From positions 241,853 through 305,852 of the forward strand of contig VXAY01005685.1 of NCBI GenBank assembly GCA_013399855.1: a stretch of DNA of 64,000 nucleotides, read 5' to 3'. Origin of the DNA: Oxyruncus cristatus. Taxonomy: Eukaryota; Chordata; Aves; Passeriformes; Cotingidae. Positions 13,401-24,404 of the stretch are shown piece after piece. A program made the position numbers and the translations under genes. The notes beneath the pieces are model-generated. The model was given only the letters and a program-made list of their open reading frames with translations, was not told the DNA's origin and did not search any database. The stretch's first letter is position 1; every line of letters begins with the position of its first letter.

Positions 13401-16213
13401 TGCTGAACGGGCTTGTAATGTTCACTTAATGACAAGGAGAGAAGGAAGGTTCGACTACTGCAGAAAAAAGGGAGTGATTGCATTTCAGAGCTGGTTTTCA
13501 GCAAGACTGTGGGTGGCACTGGCAAAGCTATTCACAGGAAGACTGGGCAATATCCTTTATTCAGACTCCATTGCTGCTCACCTTGACAGGACTGCTAAGA
13601 AATTGGAGAGATGGTCAAATTTATACAAGCTCTCGCAGAATCGCATTCTATCACTTTCTTTTCTCTGCACAAAAGCCCTTTGTCTCTCCTGGCTTGTACC
13701 TTTCTTCTGGTGCACTGCCATCCATCTGTCATGCATGGGGAGAGCTGAGCTCTTGGTGTTCTAGGTGCTGGAAAGCCTCATCAAACAAGAAGAGAGTTGC
13801 TGAAAGCTCAAGACTTAATTTGAGTTTCAAACATGAGCACTTGCAAACGATATAAAATCAATCACCTTAATTGTCAGTGTAAGCTATGGTCGGGCCCTAA
13901 ATTTGCTTTCTCTTTAGTGTCACTTCAGCAATGACAAAGAACAGATCAAACCTTTGATTCCATTTTATGCTGTGTATCAGAAAAGTCAGTCTTAAATAGT
14001 TCTTGAGTGTTTTGGTGTGCCATAGGCTGCATCTTTGGATCTATATCTACTTTTAAAATTTCCCACTACTATGGCATAGGATGAATTTCTTGCACTTCAA
14101 ATCTTGAAATAAGCCAAATCCTACTTCTGATTAGCATGCCCTGTAAGTGTCTGATGAGAAGTGGGCTATCGTGACAACCATTTTTTAGTTATAGGTCCAA
14201 TAGCTACAGTCAAGAGGAGCGGGAAAGATTTTATTTGACCCCATATATTGTGAATATCTATAGTAAGCTCAGATACCAAGATATTAGCAGCTTCTCAGAA
14301 TATCTATTCCTGGTATAGTCTGCATATGAATTTTCTGGGAAAGGAAAAGGAAATTGTCTTCCACATAGGTTTCTATGGTGCTAGAGTGGTTTATCCACTT
14401 TTCTTTCAAAATGCTTGAAGTCTTTGAGATCTTGAACTATCCTCAAAAGAGTGCTAATGAACCATGTGAACAATGGAGTAAAAGCAAAGAGAGCAGGAAA
14501 AGCAAAGGAAATTATTATTATTATCTTTTATTACAATTATTGCCTTTTGTAACAGTGATGAAGATTGGCAGAGTTAGTAACTTGTCTTTAGTACAGAACC
14601 TCTTCACACCCTTCACACAATTTTTTCATATCCTAAATGTGGAGAATCGTTATGTCTGTATCTTTTCTTGGAATATAGCACCAGTATCTTTCAGACAAAA
14701 GGGATACCATAGGGATACTTGATTCCATCCCATACAGTCACATCCTGGAAACGAGATTAAACGGACTAGGTAAAGCATTCATTTCCATAAGTTTGCTACT
14801 TAATTATCACACAAACTGCTGCAAGGTCATCAAGCATGGCTAAGAGCAGGAAGAAAAAAAACACTTGCCTTTTGTATTTTACATTCAGCAGCAGCCACAC
14901 TGCGTTTATCTACAGTAAAAATGCTAGTGCATCTGCTTTCTTCCCAAGTCTTCAATGCATACTAATTATTTTCTCATGTATATTAACTAGGATTTTATAG
15001 CTTTGGTACTTTGAGCACTGTTTCAAATCTTTATCTCATAGCGTTTCTGCTATCCTGCTTGCTTAGAGCTAAAAATATTTTTTCGTAAAAGTCTGGTGCA
15101 AATTCCTGTTTGTACACAGGCAGAGTGTTATAACTTTACTAATACCACATAGTACGAAGACCATACTCTTTAGGGGAGCCTTATGTTTCCTGGGTGAAGT
15201 GAAATACTGGATTATAGTATACTAAGGTGAATTGACTTGGTTTATGATGTTTTCTTTGTGTCCAACCACGGGCTGGACAGGCCAGGTCTCTCTATTAAAT
15301 GCCAAGGGATTCATTACAAGCCACTAAGGACTAAACCTTAACATCACACCTACTGGGTACATAGGATTTACCATGTATTTGAGTGATACTACAGCTTTAA
15401 GCTTTGTCCTCATTGTCCTGGTTCCACTTCTCACCATTCTTTGCCTCTGTCTTGCTTTAATTGAATTCCTAGTACATCATCTTTTTTTGAAACAATTCAC
15501 CAGTCTTTGATGTATCACCCTGATATTGAGATGTTGGTCTGCCTTCTTCATACCAATATGTTTAGGTGAGAAATACGTATTTTTGTTCCTGTTGGTTATA
15601 GACAGATAAACCAAGCATACCAAGTCATGATTAAAGTCAGCAATTTCCTCCTCTCTCTCCTCATTTAGCCAGCACTGGAAATATCCTTTTTTATATCACT
15701 GCTTGGCCTAAATAGTATGTAATTCACAATTGGTATTAATACTGCATCTGGCCATTACACCTTGCTCTGCTTCACTAGTTCTTTCTATGGTCCAGGGGTT
15801 GCCTTTATTAGCAGGTCAGACTGAGAAGTGAGCCTGCTGGAGAACTGCAAATAGGATTCCCAATCCCCTCCTAACTGTTCTGACATATTATCCAATCTTT
15901 GCGAGCCCATAAAACTTTAAATGAGAACTACCTACAAATTTAACTTTACAATACAGTCACACTTTGCTGATTTTTGAACTTTCTTTCCACACACATACAA
16001 TGCAACCAGATCCAGTTTTTAATTTATTGTGGGAATCAGAGGGTGAGGATAATATATTCCAGGTACTGCACTCAAAACATTTATCACTGCTAGTTAACAG
16101 CTAGAAGCTTATTGTGTTATACATTAAAGAGCTTTTCACATTATCTTATGTAGTGAAAGGGATGTGGCCTTGTCCACGGGGCTAGATGTGCATTTGGCTG
16201 AGCCAGTCATCCT

Positions 16214-16576
16214 TTGAAAGGCAGAATCAAAAACCATGGCTTCTGTTTTAAAACTGTTACACTCAGCCTTATGGGCACCCTTGACTGGTTGGCTGATTCA
16301 ACATACAAAGCTCTAGACTCTAGAAACAGATTTTATAAAAGTATAGGATGGGGACTTACCATATTTGCAGTGTCAATGGTATTTCTTCTCCTTGCTTATG
16401 CATTGCTTTTAGTCCTACCTTCATTTTCTAGGCCTATGCCCTGGCCATGGCAGTCACACACTGTCACCTACAATAATCTGCCAGCAAATTACCTCTTCTT
16501 GGGTAATTTGAGAGAGCTGTGGTTTTTCAGAAATTGCCTTACCTTTGTAAAATTATGTCCACCTGCTTCAATGTGA
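16214..16576 (+). other. 120-codon open frame with one hydrophobic segment, probably not a gene
   Basis: The frame includes a strong membrane-like stretch of about 25 residues near the middle (FAVSMVFLLLAYALLLVLP). I recognise no family. In AT-rich DNA, T-rich codons for Phe, Leu, Ile and Val readily produce such segments by chance. No promoter, Kozak context, splice site or poly(A) signal supports it. Listed because it is among the longer open frames outside the repeats. Confidence 0.08.
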
Positions 16577-16956
16577 AGAAGAAAGAGCACCTTAAAGTTT
16601 TAAGGTTAACATAAGATTTAGGGAGCATATGTGGAATTCCTAGATCTCCCTGAAATTTCATGTGTGGTTTTGTGAGAGTCTCTGAATCTTTTTCGTATTA
16701 GTCTTTCTCATTCTTGATGGTGACGGTTTGGTACCTTGCTACTCAATTAGGTTAGGAGGCAGCAGTAAGAAGATACACACCACAGGATCAGATAAGCATA
16801 CTAAAGAGAGTCCAATGATCATTTCAGCAGATGGAGTCCATTTCTAAGGGTAAAACAAACCAGAATTTCAGAAAACGATTCTGTAGACCATTTAGGTAGA
16901 AACACCAATGCAGTGATATGCTGAGAGAGGTACCTCATTTACCTCTTTTCTTTGCT

Positions 16957-17138
16957 AGAATCACAGAATCATAGTCATCACGTGATTTGGAGGGTCTTCT
17001 GAAGGCCACTTGGTCCATTCCTTACTCACAAAAAGGTCAGCAAGACAAGGTTGCCCAGCTGAAACTTTAATAACTGCAAGGTTGGAGTTCCCTCCGCCCT
17101 CTGGCCCTGTGTTCCAGTGTCTGACCACCCAAGCTTAT
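16957..17138 (-). mobile_element. Old CR1 3' end fragment
   Basis: On the plus strand it starts AGAATCACAGAATCATAG, the reversed CR1 tail. It continues with diverged CR1 3' sequence (GGAGGGTCTTCTGAAGGCC, TTGGTCCATTCC) and ends near GTTCCAGTGTCTGACCACCC. That last part corresponds to the conserved CR1 stretch usually reading TTCCAGTGCCCAACCACC. It is about 180 bases, more diverged than the copies at 5997 and 25801, and contains no usable coding sequence. Confidence 0.85.
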
Positions 17139-17439
17139 TATATTTGTACAGCTACTGAACTTTTCTGAAGTGCAGGGATTGCAGACAATTCAATTTGTAA
17201 TTATAGTCCATTCTTAATCTCAACTGCTTTCTTACACTGCTATTTTTAAATTCATATTCAAGAACCTCATATTCCTTATACAAATGTTTCTTCTAATTAA
17301 ACAGGATAAGTGTTTGCTACTGTGAGTTAAATTCTGAACCAAACAGAAATTGGATTGTGTTATCTCTGGGTGAATGTCTTATGAGATAGTTCCTGTTTGT
17401 GCTGCCTCATTAAAGTTGTCTAGCACATATTTAGCTCTC

Positions 17440-17458
17440 AAAAAAAAAAAAAAAAAAA
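17440..17458. repeat. Poly(A) tract
   Basis: Nineteen consecutive A followed by GAAAACCC. No retroposon body was recognised on its 5' side. Confidence 0.95.
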
Positions 17459-17601
17459 GAAAACCCAGGCCTCATAAGTATTCCATGTAAACCCATTTGC
17501 AGGGTTTTCTCACCTTGTTTATAACTATCTGTACTTTTTAAATATCAGTGTTATAAGATTAACAAATCCCACTTTCAGCAGCAAGTATATTTGAAGGAGA
17601 C

Positions 17602-17633
17602 TGAGGGAAAGGAAAAACCCTTCCTTTCCCTCA
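17602..17633. repeat. Perfect 13-bp inverted repeat, purine/pyrimidine
   Basis: TGAGGGAAAGGAA (17602-17614), loop AAACCC, TTCCTTTCCCTCA (17621-17633). The left arm is almost all purine and the right arm almost all pyrimidine, so it can form a stable cruciform or RNA hairpin. Function unknown. Confidence 0.9.
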
Positions 17634-18250
17634 AAGTCGCTAAGGTGGTACAGGCTGCTGTTGGCTGCACCTTATCAAAAGTACTAAGAACAATCTATTA
17701 ATTCCTCAAGTTTTTGCACTGCCTGACTTATGCTATGGTTTGAATTCATGTCTAATCTATTTTTAAGGCTACTTCACAAGAATTCAATGGAATTTATTTC
17801 TGTTTATATGATTATTGTCTAGGAAATAGCAGCAAACAGCCTCACTATTCTTTCATGAAAACAGCATGTGTAGTTGGGGAGCATTTGTTTCCTTTCATCA
17901 TTGGAATATGATTTTTTTTAGATTTTTTTTTTTCTCTAGAATTTCTCTTAATTAAAAATAACTCTGCTACTGCCTCTCTAAGCATCTCCAGGTAGAAAAT
18001 CTTAGAGAGAGGAAATGCAGGCATGAGGCATCTGTATGTTTCAAGGGTGAATGTAAAGTGGAACCATTCAGTTCTATGCCAACTGTTTATACCAGACCCA
18101 AGATAGAGTTGGTAAAAAACCTTTACGTTCAGATGGCCATGCAGCAGCCTCAGTAAAATGAGTGCATCTACTGTCTAATTTCCAGTGCAAGGGTGTTGAA
18201 TTATTAAAATGTTGCCACAACTTGCAAATGCTTGTTTTCCCCTCACTTAC

Positions 18251-18517
18251 TTTAGCTACAAGAAGAGGTATTTCAGAGAGTAATCCAGGATTATAGGCCA
18301 TGAACCCTCCTGTCAGAGGTGCAGGTGGTCTTACTTGCTCACTGTTAGCTGGTGTGATGGTCTGCTCCTGTAGGAGGGTGAATTTTCCTTGTGTCTGAGG
18401 AATTAACATATTTCCTAGATCTGCTTGTCTAGGTCTGTTAATATGGGTAGATCTTTTCTGTAAGTACCCATTCTTGAAAATTTGGGATGACAATTTTTCA
18501 TAAGTGATTCCAGGCAT
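18251..18517 (-). CDS. Possible unidentified coding exon (89 codons plus splice donor)
   Basis: An open frame runs on the minus strand from ATG at 18517-18515 to 18074 (147 codons), the longest open frame in the window outside CR1. After codon 89 the sequence reads GCTAAA then GTAAGTGAGG, an excellent splice donor (intron would start at 18250) in phase 0. The 89 residues have natural-looking composition: MPGITYEKLSSQIF at the start, a Pro/Thr/Gln-rich middle (PPAPLTGG) and SEIPLLVAK at the end. No signal peptide or membrane segment is seen. An in-frame stop lies three codons before the ATG, and CTGCAG acceptor-like sites lie about 30-40 bases upstream, so it could be a first coding exon. I do not recognise the protein, and no partner exon was found. 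A chance frame remains quite possible: for AT-rich DNA of this length I expect roughly 0.2-0.3 such frames. Confidence 0.15.
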
Positions 18518-19022
18518 AAAAGCTTAGAAGTTCACCTGCAGAGATCTGCAGAAACATCATTCTTTAGAAAGCAATATATACTTCACTATGAAACCCTCTG
18601 ACTGACCTCAAGCTGAGTATCAAAAATAGCATAATGGTGTTAGGGCAGGTCACTGTGAAAATTCTTTATTTTGGTATAAAGTATTCTATAGAAGCCGTGA
18701 TATATAGAAGGGCTGCTGTTGATGTAATATCCAAGAATAACACTCAGGCTTGGCAAATCATTAGGAAAGCCCTAGTGTGGAAAGATCCTCTAATGAGCTG
18801 AAAATGAAAACATCTGGCCATTATTCATTAAGAGTTTCTCTATATGTCAAGTAAAGTTTCACACAGATGCCTCAATAACTACAAGGTTTCATTATATTTA
18901 TGGCTGGTGACACAGGTCCTCTGGTCCTTCTGCAGTGTTTTAACACTGAATTCTGGCACCTTTCTGAAATATCACAACTACATAAGGCATGCTTGTATGT
19001 ATTGCTAGAAGGATGTGAGTTG

Positions 19023-19084
19023 TCTGGACAATCAAATTAAAATCATAAAACAATCTGGACAATCAGATTAAAACTGTGTAGTTG
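19023..19084. repeat. Imperfect tandem duplication, period 31 bp
   Basis: TCTGGACAATCAAATTAAAA at 19023 recurs as TCTGGACAATCAGATTAAAA at 19054, with one mismatch in the first 20 bases. The second half of the units has diverged more. Confidence 0.7.
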
Positions 19085-19562
19085 CTTATAAGACAACTTG
19101 ATGGAGTACTCAATGTGAATTTTTATAAATTTCTGATCACCAGCTCTTTTTTGGGTTTTGTTTTGTTTTAAGGTGAACAGACTGACACAGGTGTAGAGAA
19201 ACCTTTGCTGGCTGGTATAAATATTCATTGTGAACATCTTTATGTGCAACTTTTATTTATACCCTTCTCTATTAGATATCCTCCCTGTGCTTTCCTCCAC
19301 TATAGTCCTTATAACCTTTCCAGCATGTTCTGCCTCATCTCAGTTGAAGGAAATGTGTTGACTGTGGTCTTCCAGTATGTTCTCAGAGTAATACAGAGTC
19401 CTGTTTCCCTGCCACAGGACAGACTTTCTCCTAACTTTCCTAAAGACAATAATGGATCCCTTCCAACTCAGAATACTCTTTGATTCTGATAAAGCTTTCA
19501 TTGTCTCAAACGAGATCCGCAGGCAGATTTGTTTTTTAAGGGAACATTTTCGTTTTGGCAGG

Positions 19563-19672
19563 TTTTTTTGTTTGTTTGTTTGTTTTTGTTTTTGTTTTTG
19601 TTTTTGTTTTTGTTTTTGTTTTTGTTTTTGTTTTTGTTTTTGTTTTTGTTTGTTTTGTTTTTTTTTTTCTTT
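19563..19672. repeat. (TTTTTG)n hexanucleotide microsatellite
   Basis: A TTTG tetramer run at about 19563-19582 leads into a regular TTTTTG hexamer run, with G at every sixth base from 19582 to 19648 (12 uninterrupted units). It ends in a degenerate TGTTTTG and poly(T) stretch. The translated Phe-Cys repeat that this gives is an artefact. Confidence 0.97.
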
Positions 19673-20694
19673 TTGCCATGAGGTTGCTGGGATAAAATTT
19701 TATTCTTAAGGCCCTTATTTGGATCTATAGAAGCCAGATCCTATCTTATGCAGTCTTTCTAAATGCTGAACAAACATCACTTGCCTGAAAGAAATGTGCT
19801 TGCTTGCTTTCTCTTCCTTTTAATTCCCAAATGGAGGAGATGATGCTAAAGAACTGCAACCAGTGACTGTGGAAAACAATAAACTCAGCTTTGTCCAGCT
19901 TCCTTTTTCTCTACCTCTTCTTTTAAAAGAGAAGCTCTCCTCTACCTCTCTCTTCTAAAAAATAAATATGTTCTTGCATGCCCTTGAATATTTTGATCTT
20001 CTAGTTATCCTGTAAAACCTATGTATTTAATGGGACTTAGGATAGGATGGGGAAATGTATTCCAGAATTATAGTGTAGTTTTTGAGGGGACTGGTCTGAT
20101 GAAGTAAATTATTTGTCCTTACAGAATGTTTGTTCCTTAATTATGCTAGAATTATGATTGGTTGTAAATTAATATCTCACAATGAATGATCTTGATCTAT
20201 ACTATTTAAGTTTTCTGGTTTATGGGTTATTTGTTGTGACTTCTCAGAAGTTTTCTATGCAGTAAATTCACTTAATTGAGAGGGTTACAAATCTCACACA
20301 GGGGGCCATGTATGCTACAGTGCAGTCTGATGCCCTTAATAGTTAAGTTGTATTTTAGCATATAAAAATCAATTGGCACCTAATACAGGCTTTACCTGCA
20401 AGTTGGAGTACTCTACAGGTAGCAAGTGGTATTGTAAAGTGTAATTCTGGTTGTGTGGACCTCCCTTTGTCTGAGTCATTATTTTTTTGTTACTTGGCTG
20501 TGGCCATTAAAGAAATTAATCCTAATTCAGTGTAGATCCTATAGCATATTGTGCAAAGCTTCTTTTAAACTGGCTCTTAAAACAGAAGGTGATATACAGC
20601 ATATCAACACAACGTTGTCCTCTGAGCCGGAGGTACTTGTTGTGATCATTTAATAGGCTTTTTTAACTCCCACTGTTCTGTGTTGGTTCTGCTG

Positions 20695-20780
20695 TTAAAA
20701 CACAACAACAATGAAAAAAAGATCCTCGAAAAATGTTTTAAAACACAACAACGATGAAAAAAAGATCCTCAAAAAATATT
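20695..20780. repeat. Tandem duplication, two 43-bp units
   Basis: Unit 1 is 20695-20737 and unit 2 is 20738-20780. Both contain TTAAAACACAACAAC, then ATGAAAAAAAGATCCTC. They differ at three positions (40 of 43 identical), so the duplication is moderately recent. There is no coding context. Confidence 0.95.
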
Positions 20781-23700
20781 TTCCCTTGGAATCTCTTTTT
20801 CACCACTGATTGCCTTAATTTGATTTTTATCCAGAAATTCTTGTGAAATCCACTGTGTTAGATTATCAATCTTGTATTTCTTTTGCAAGGCTTAATGAAC
20901 TCTTACTTATAAAGCTTGCCTAATTATGGATACCTGCCTCCCCAGCTCTATCCCCAAGTATTACTTAAAAGAAAATGTAGTAATTTCCCCTTTTTGCTCT
21001 ATTTTTTCTGTAGTCTGTGCAAAGTAGCTCATTAAGTAATTGATTCACTGGTTTAATCCTTGCCTTTTCTGTAGTATGTCATAGTTTATGTTTGGATGGT
21101 TCAACTCTGCTATTGCTTTCAGTTTATTGTTGTATGTCCTGCATGAGAGGGGGGTTGGTATTGTTGCAGTTGAAACAAATTCCACAAAATCCCACTAGCA
21201 ATTTTATTTGGGTTCTATCTTGATTTTATTTTTTTTTTGCAACACTTCAGGCATTTGAGTGCTGATTTGGAGCTTCTGAAAGGTTTCTGATTTTCACAGT
21301 ACTTTGCTGAACACCTTTTGCCATCAAACTTGTCTCAAGTCACCTCTCAGAAGCAAAGTGAACAGTACAAGTGTATCTAGCTAAGCCAGTTTTAGACTAG
21401 TTTCCCAGCTGCTTAGAGCTCTGTGCTGCTGGAGCAAGGAGCAGGGTTAGCTGTAAAACCCACCTGAGAAGCTGGGTAGGTGCTAAGGAGATTAGTTCAT
21501 GCTGAGCTCTCTACAGCTGGATTTACAATTGCAACAAGGGCCCAGATTGTCTAGTTTAAAGTGTGCCTGCATTATCTCCATCACTGCAGTAGCTGCAGGA
21601 CCACCATTAGCTACAGCAGGGCGAGAAAGCCTGGGCTGCAAACAGATGTAATCACTGCCTGCTTTGACAGTGTTGTATTAATGTATTTTTTTCTCACATG
21701 AGAGCTTAGCTCTGCTTTCTCTGCTGTCCAAAGTTGAATCTTTCTGTTTTGGGTAGCTTTAGGCACACAATTCAGATACTAACACTTTTAAACAGCTCTC
21801 ACCCCTTCACCCAGAGTCCACTGAAGAGTTAGTTTTGTTGGAAAAAGAGGAGTGACTCACAGTATAAATTCATCCCCCAGTAATATCTGTCCACAGTCTT
21901 AAAAACCCCATAATTAATGTGGGAAGTTGTTGATACTATCTTAGAGTGCAAGCCAAAAAAGTTTTTGATCCCTGACTGACCTTACTGGATTGGTTTAGCT
22001 AATTAGTTACATACAAGTTTTATGTGTAAAAGTCTGCATATATGCACACAAAGAGATTGTATTAAACCAGAAAAGGGGCAAACTGTGGGCATGCAAATGC
22101 TTCCCTGGATCTGAAACAAAACCAGCAAACTTAAAATATGTTGGGAACAACACTGTTACTGCTGCCTTTTGTAAGTCACTTCACCTCTTTCCATACCTTT
22201 TTATTCTCCCTGTCTTTGTCTTGGTTTTTTAGGTCAGAAGTTTATCAGGAAAAAAGATGTGTTCTTTTCCTATATGTTTGTATAGCCTATCACAAGGAAA
22301 TGCTGTTCTGGAATGGTGATAGAGAATGTGGGCACCTACCAAACCTACATTTTCCTCTTTGTCATTTTGTTCTCTGTGAACAGAAACTTGTTCTGCATGT
22401 CTGCAGCTAGAATCAGAGGCCAGCTGGGAATATAAAATACCCAAGTCTTGCTCAGAACATCAGCTAGCATTTGGCTCTTTAGGGTGAATTTTCTGTCTGT
22501 GCTGGTCAAATGGTCAGTTTGGGATCGTGGCGTGTGGTCAGAAGCACTGGTGGAAGTTTCTATCTCCTGACTGCATAATTTCTGGTCTTGGATTGCTGAG
22601 CTTGGTTAAAAAACAGAGGTGTGTATAAATTGCAATCACAACAGCTGATATGCCCAAGGTAAATTTAAATTAGTTGGTTGCATACAGTAATAGTCTTTGC
22701 CCTAACAATAGGGGGTTTACTGCTGCCTTTTTTAACACTTTTTTCCAAGTAGATTTAGCAGGTGGTGCCAAGCTCCCAGTTGTTGGGAGTCACGGGAGAC
22801 CAGCACAGTATTAGTTAGGTATGGTGATGGCTGTGATGGCAGTACCAGGCACATCCTGTCCCACTGGGGGGAGTGAAGTTGGTCCTTCAGCCTTTAAGCA
22901 TAGTAGATCATCTGTTAATAAGTATTCCAAAAGACTTTGGGACCCCAGCAAACATTCCTAAATGCATTCCAGTTCTTTTTGTACCACTGTGCGAATTCAT
23001 CTCAACACCTTCTGAGGTAAGACAGCAGAAACAGGCTCACATACTAAGCCATACCCTGTTATTGCTTGATTACCTAACCCCTTAAAAGACTACCATAGTG
23101 CAAAGTGGCTTAAACGTAGACAAGTTCCTTACCTGCTATTCTATAGAAGGAAAGTCTCTGAGTTCTCATTTTACTCTCCTATACCTGTGTTAAACAATTA
23201 AAAAAATGCAGCTTTTTTTTGCTTTTCTCTTGAAGCAAATGATAGAAGAGCTTTGCCCGTTTTTAAGGAACACTCATATAAATTCTAGGACTGGAAGGCC
23301 AAGTACTGTGTCTGAGTACCAAGGGAATAATTTTACTTGGTCATAGATGATAAAAGCATGTATGATCCATGGTTAAAAGCCTCCATAATTCTTAACAGCA
23401 AGACATTCCATTTTAACTTGGGAAAGGAATGACTTGTGTTGGAGTATGTGTCTGTGCTCTTCTGTCTTCAAACAGCCTCAGTATTATGTGGGAAAGCAAA
23501 GTAAAAATCAAAGTAACTTTTGTGTTGATATTATCCATGATATTTCTACAACATATTAAACATTATATGGGATATTTCTACCCTGTCATACCCTTACCCA
23601 GAAATAGAAATATGATATCAGGAAACTTTAAGAAAACTAGTGATATTAACCCATTTGTGTTCTTGACTGCAGTATGATACATTTCAGACAAAATAGGATA

Positions 23701-23817
23701 GTATAAGCCATCTAAAAATATCTTAGAGGAACATTTCAGTAACATTTCAGTAAATGTTAATTTGCAGATGTTATTTATAGCTTTGGAGGTAAGCAGTAAC
23801 TTTGTTTCTTACCTGCT

Positions 23818-24404
23818 TATTTAACCCCAGCTGCCATCCCACACAGCCGCTCGCTCACTCTCGCCCAGTGGAATGGGGGAGAGAACTGAAAGGGTGAAAG
23901 TGAGAAAACTCATGGGTTGAGATAAAGAGAACTTAACAGGTAAAGCAAAATCTGCATGGGCAAACAAAGCAAAACAAGGAATTAATTCCCTGCTTGCCAG
24001 GCAGGCAGGTGTTCAGCCACCTTCAGGACAACAGGGTCCCATCACATGTAACAGTGATTTGGGAAGACAAAGGCCATCACTCTAAATGTCCCCCCCTTCC
24101 TTCTTCTTCCCCCAGATTCCCCCCATGCTCAGCTATACGCTGACCATGATGCCCTATGGTATGGGATATCCCTCTGGTCGTATGGGGTCAGCTGTTCTGT
24201 GTCCCCTCCCAACTCCCTGTACACCCCCAGTCCACTCAGTGGGGTGGAGCAAGGGGCAGAAAAGGCCTTGACTGTGTAAGTGCTGCTCAGCAATAAGGAA
24301 AACAACTCCATATTATCACCACTGTTTTCAGCACAATACCAAAACACAGCCCCAGCCTAGCTACTGCAAAGAAAATTAACTCCATTGCAGCTAAACCCAG
24401 ACCA
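23818..24404 (-). mobile_element. Solo LTR of an avian endogenous retrovirus (ERVL-like)
   Basis: Read on the minus strand it begins TGGTCTGGGTTTAGCTG, passes GAGTTAATTTTCTTTG, GTGCTGAAAACAGTGG and AAGGCCTTTTCTGCCCC, and ends near CTCATGAGTTTTCTC-type sequence, CGAGCGGCTGTGTG and GGGGTTAAA. I know this order from a common bird LTR, which I believe is ERVL-like; the exact family name is not asserted. The TATA region is degraded (GCGTATAGCTG near 24137) and the poly(A) signal region is changed (CTGTTAAG near 23935). The start TG is kept, but the terminal CA is not clear. No primer-binding site or internal viral gene follows on either side, so it is a solo LTR left by recombination. Target-site duplication not resolved. 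Confidence 0.82.

Larger units (their letters stand above)
6479..16956. other. Long intergenic stretch, AT-rich unique sequence
   Basis: No gene or transposon was recognised in these 10.5 kb. Small features are an A-rich tract (9824-9870), a perfect 10-bp inverted repeat with a 4-base loop (10453-10476), a 9-bp inverted repeat of AT sequence (11272-11295), a run of A/T-rich DNA with a TTTTTTTTTTGAAG segment near 12660, and an ATT trinucleotide run (14511-14524). The 111- and 125-codon overlapping open frames at 13429-13855 resemble no family I know. Old, decayed repeats beyond recognition are likely. Confidence 0.6.
17139..18250. other. Intergenic sequence with poly(A) tract and inverted repeat
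   Basis: AT-rich unique sequence. It contains a 19-base A run (17440-17458) and a perfect 13-bp inverted repeat (17602-17633). The A run is not preceded by recognisable SINE or processed-gene sequence, so a retroposon tail cannot be claimed. Confidence 0.6.
18518..23817. other. Intergenic sequence with simple repeats and short duplications
   Basis: No gene or CR1 recognised. It contains a 31-bp-period imperfect duplication (19023-19084), a long TTTTTG microsatellite (19563-19672), a 43-bp tandem duplication (20695-20780) and an 11-bp duplication of AACATTTCAGT near 23730-23751. The remaining DNA is AT-rich unique sequence. Confidence 0.6.

Noticed and set aside
13429..13855. Overlapping 111- and 125-codon frames
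   Set aside because: Two shifted frames of the same DNA are open, no family is recognised and no gene signals are near.
16214..16576. 120-codon frame with a membrane-like segment, as a new membrane protein
   Set aside because: AT-rich DNA yields hydrophobic codons by chance; no start context, splice site or poly(A) signal. Kept only as a low-confidence entry.
17440..17458. Poly(A) tract as the tail of a processed pseudogene
   Set aside because: No gene-like or SINE-like sequence was recognised upstream and no target-site duplication is visible.
19452..19709. 85-codon open frame with a Phe-Cys repeat
   Set aside because: It is a direct translation of the TTTTTG microsatellite, not a protein.
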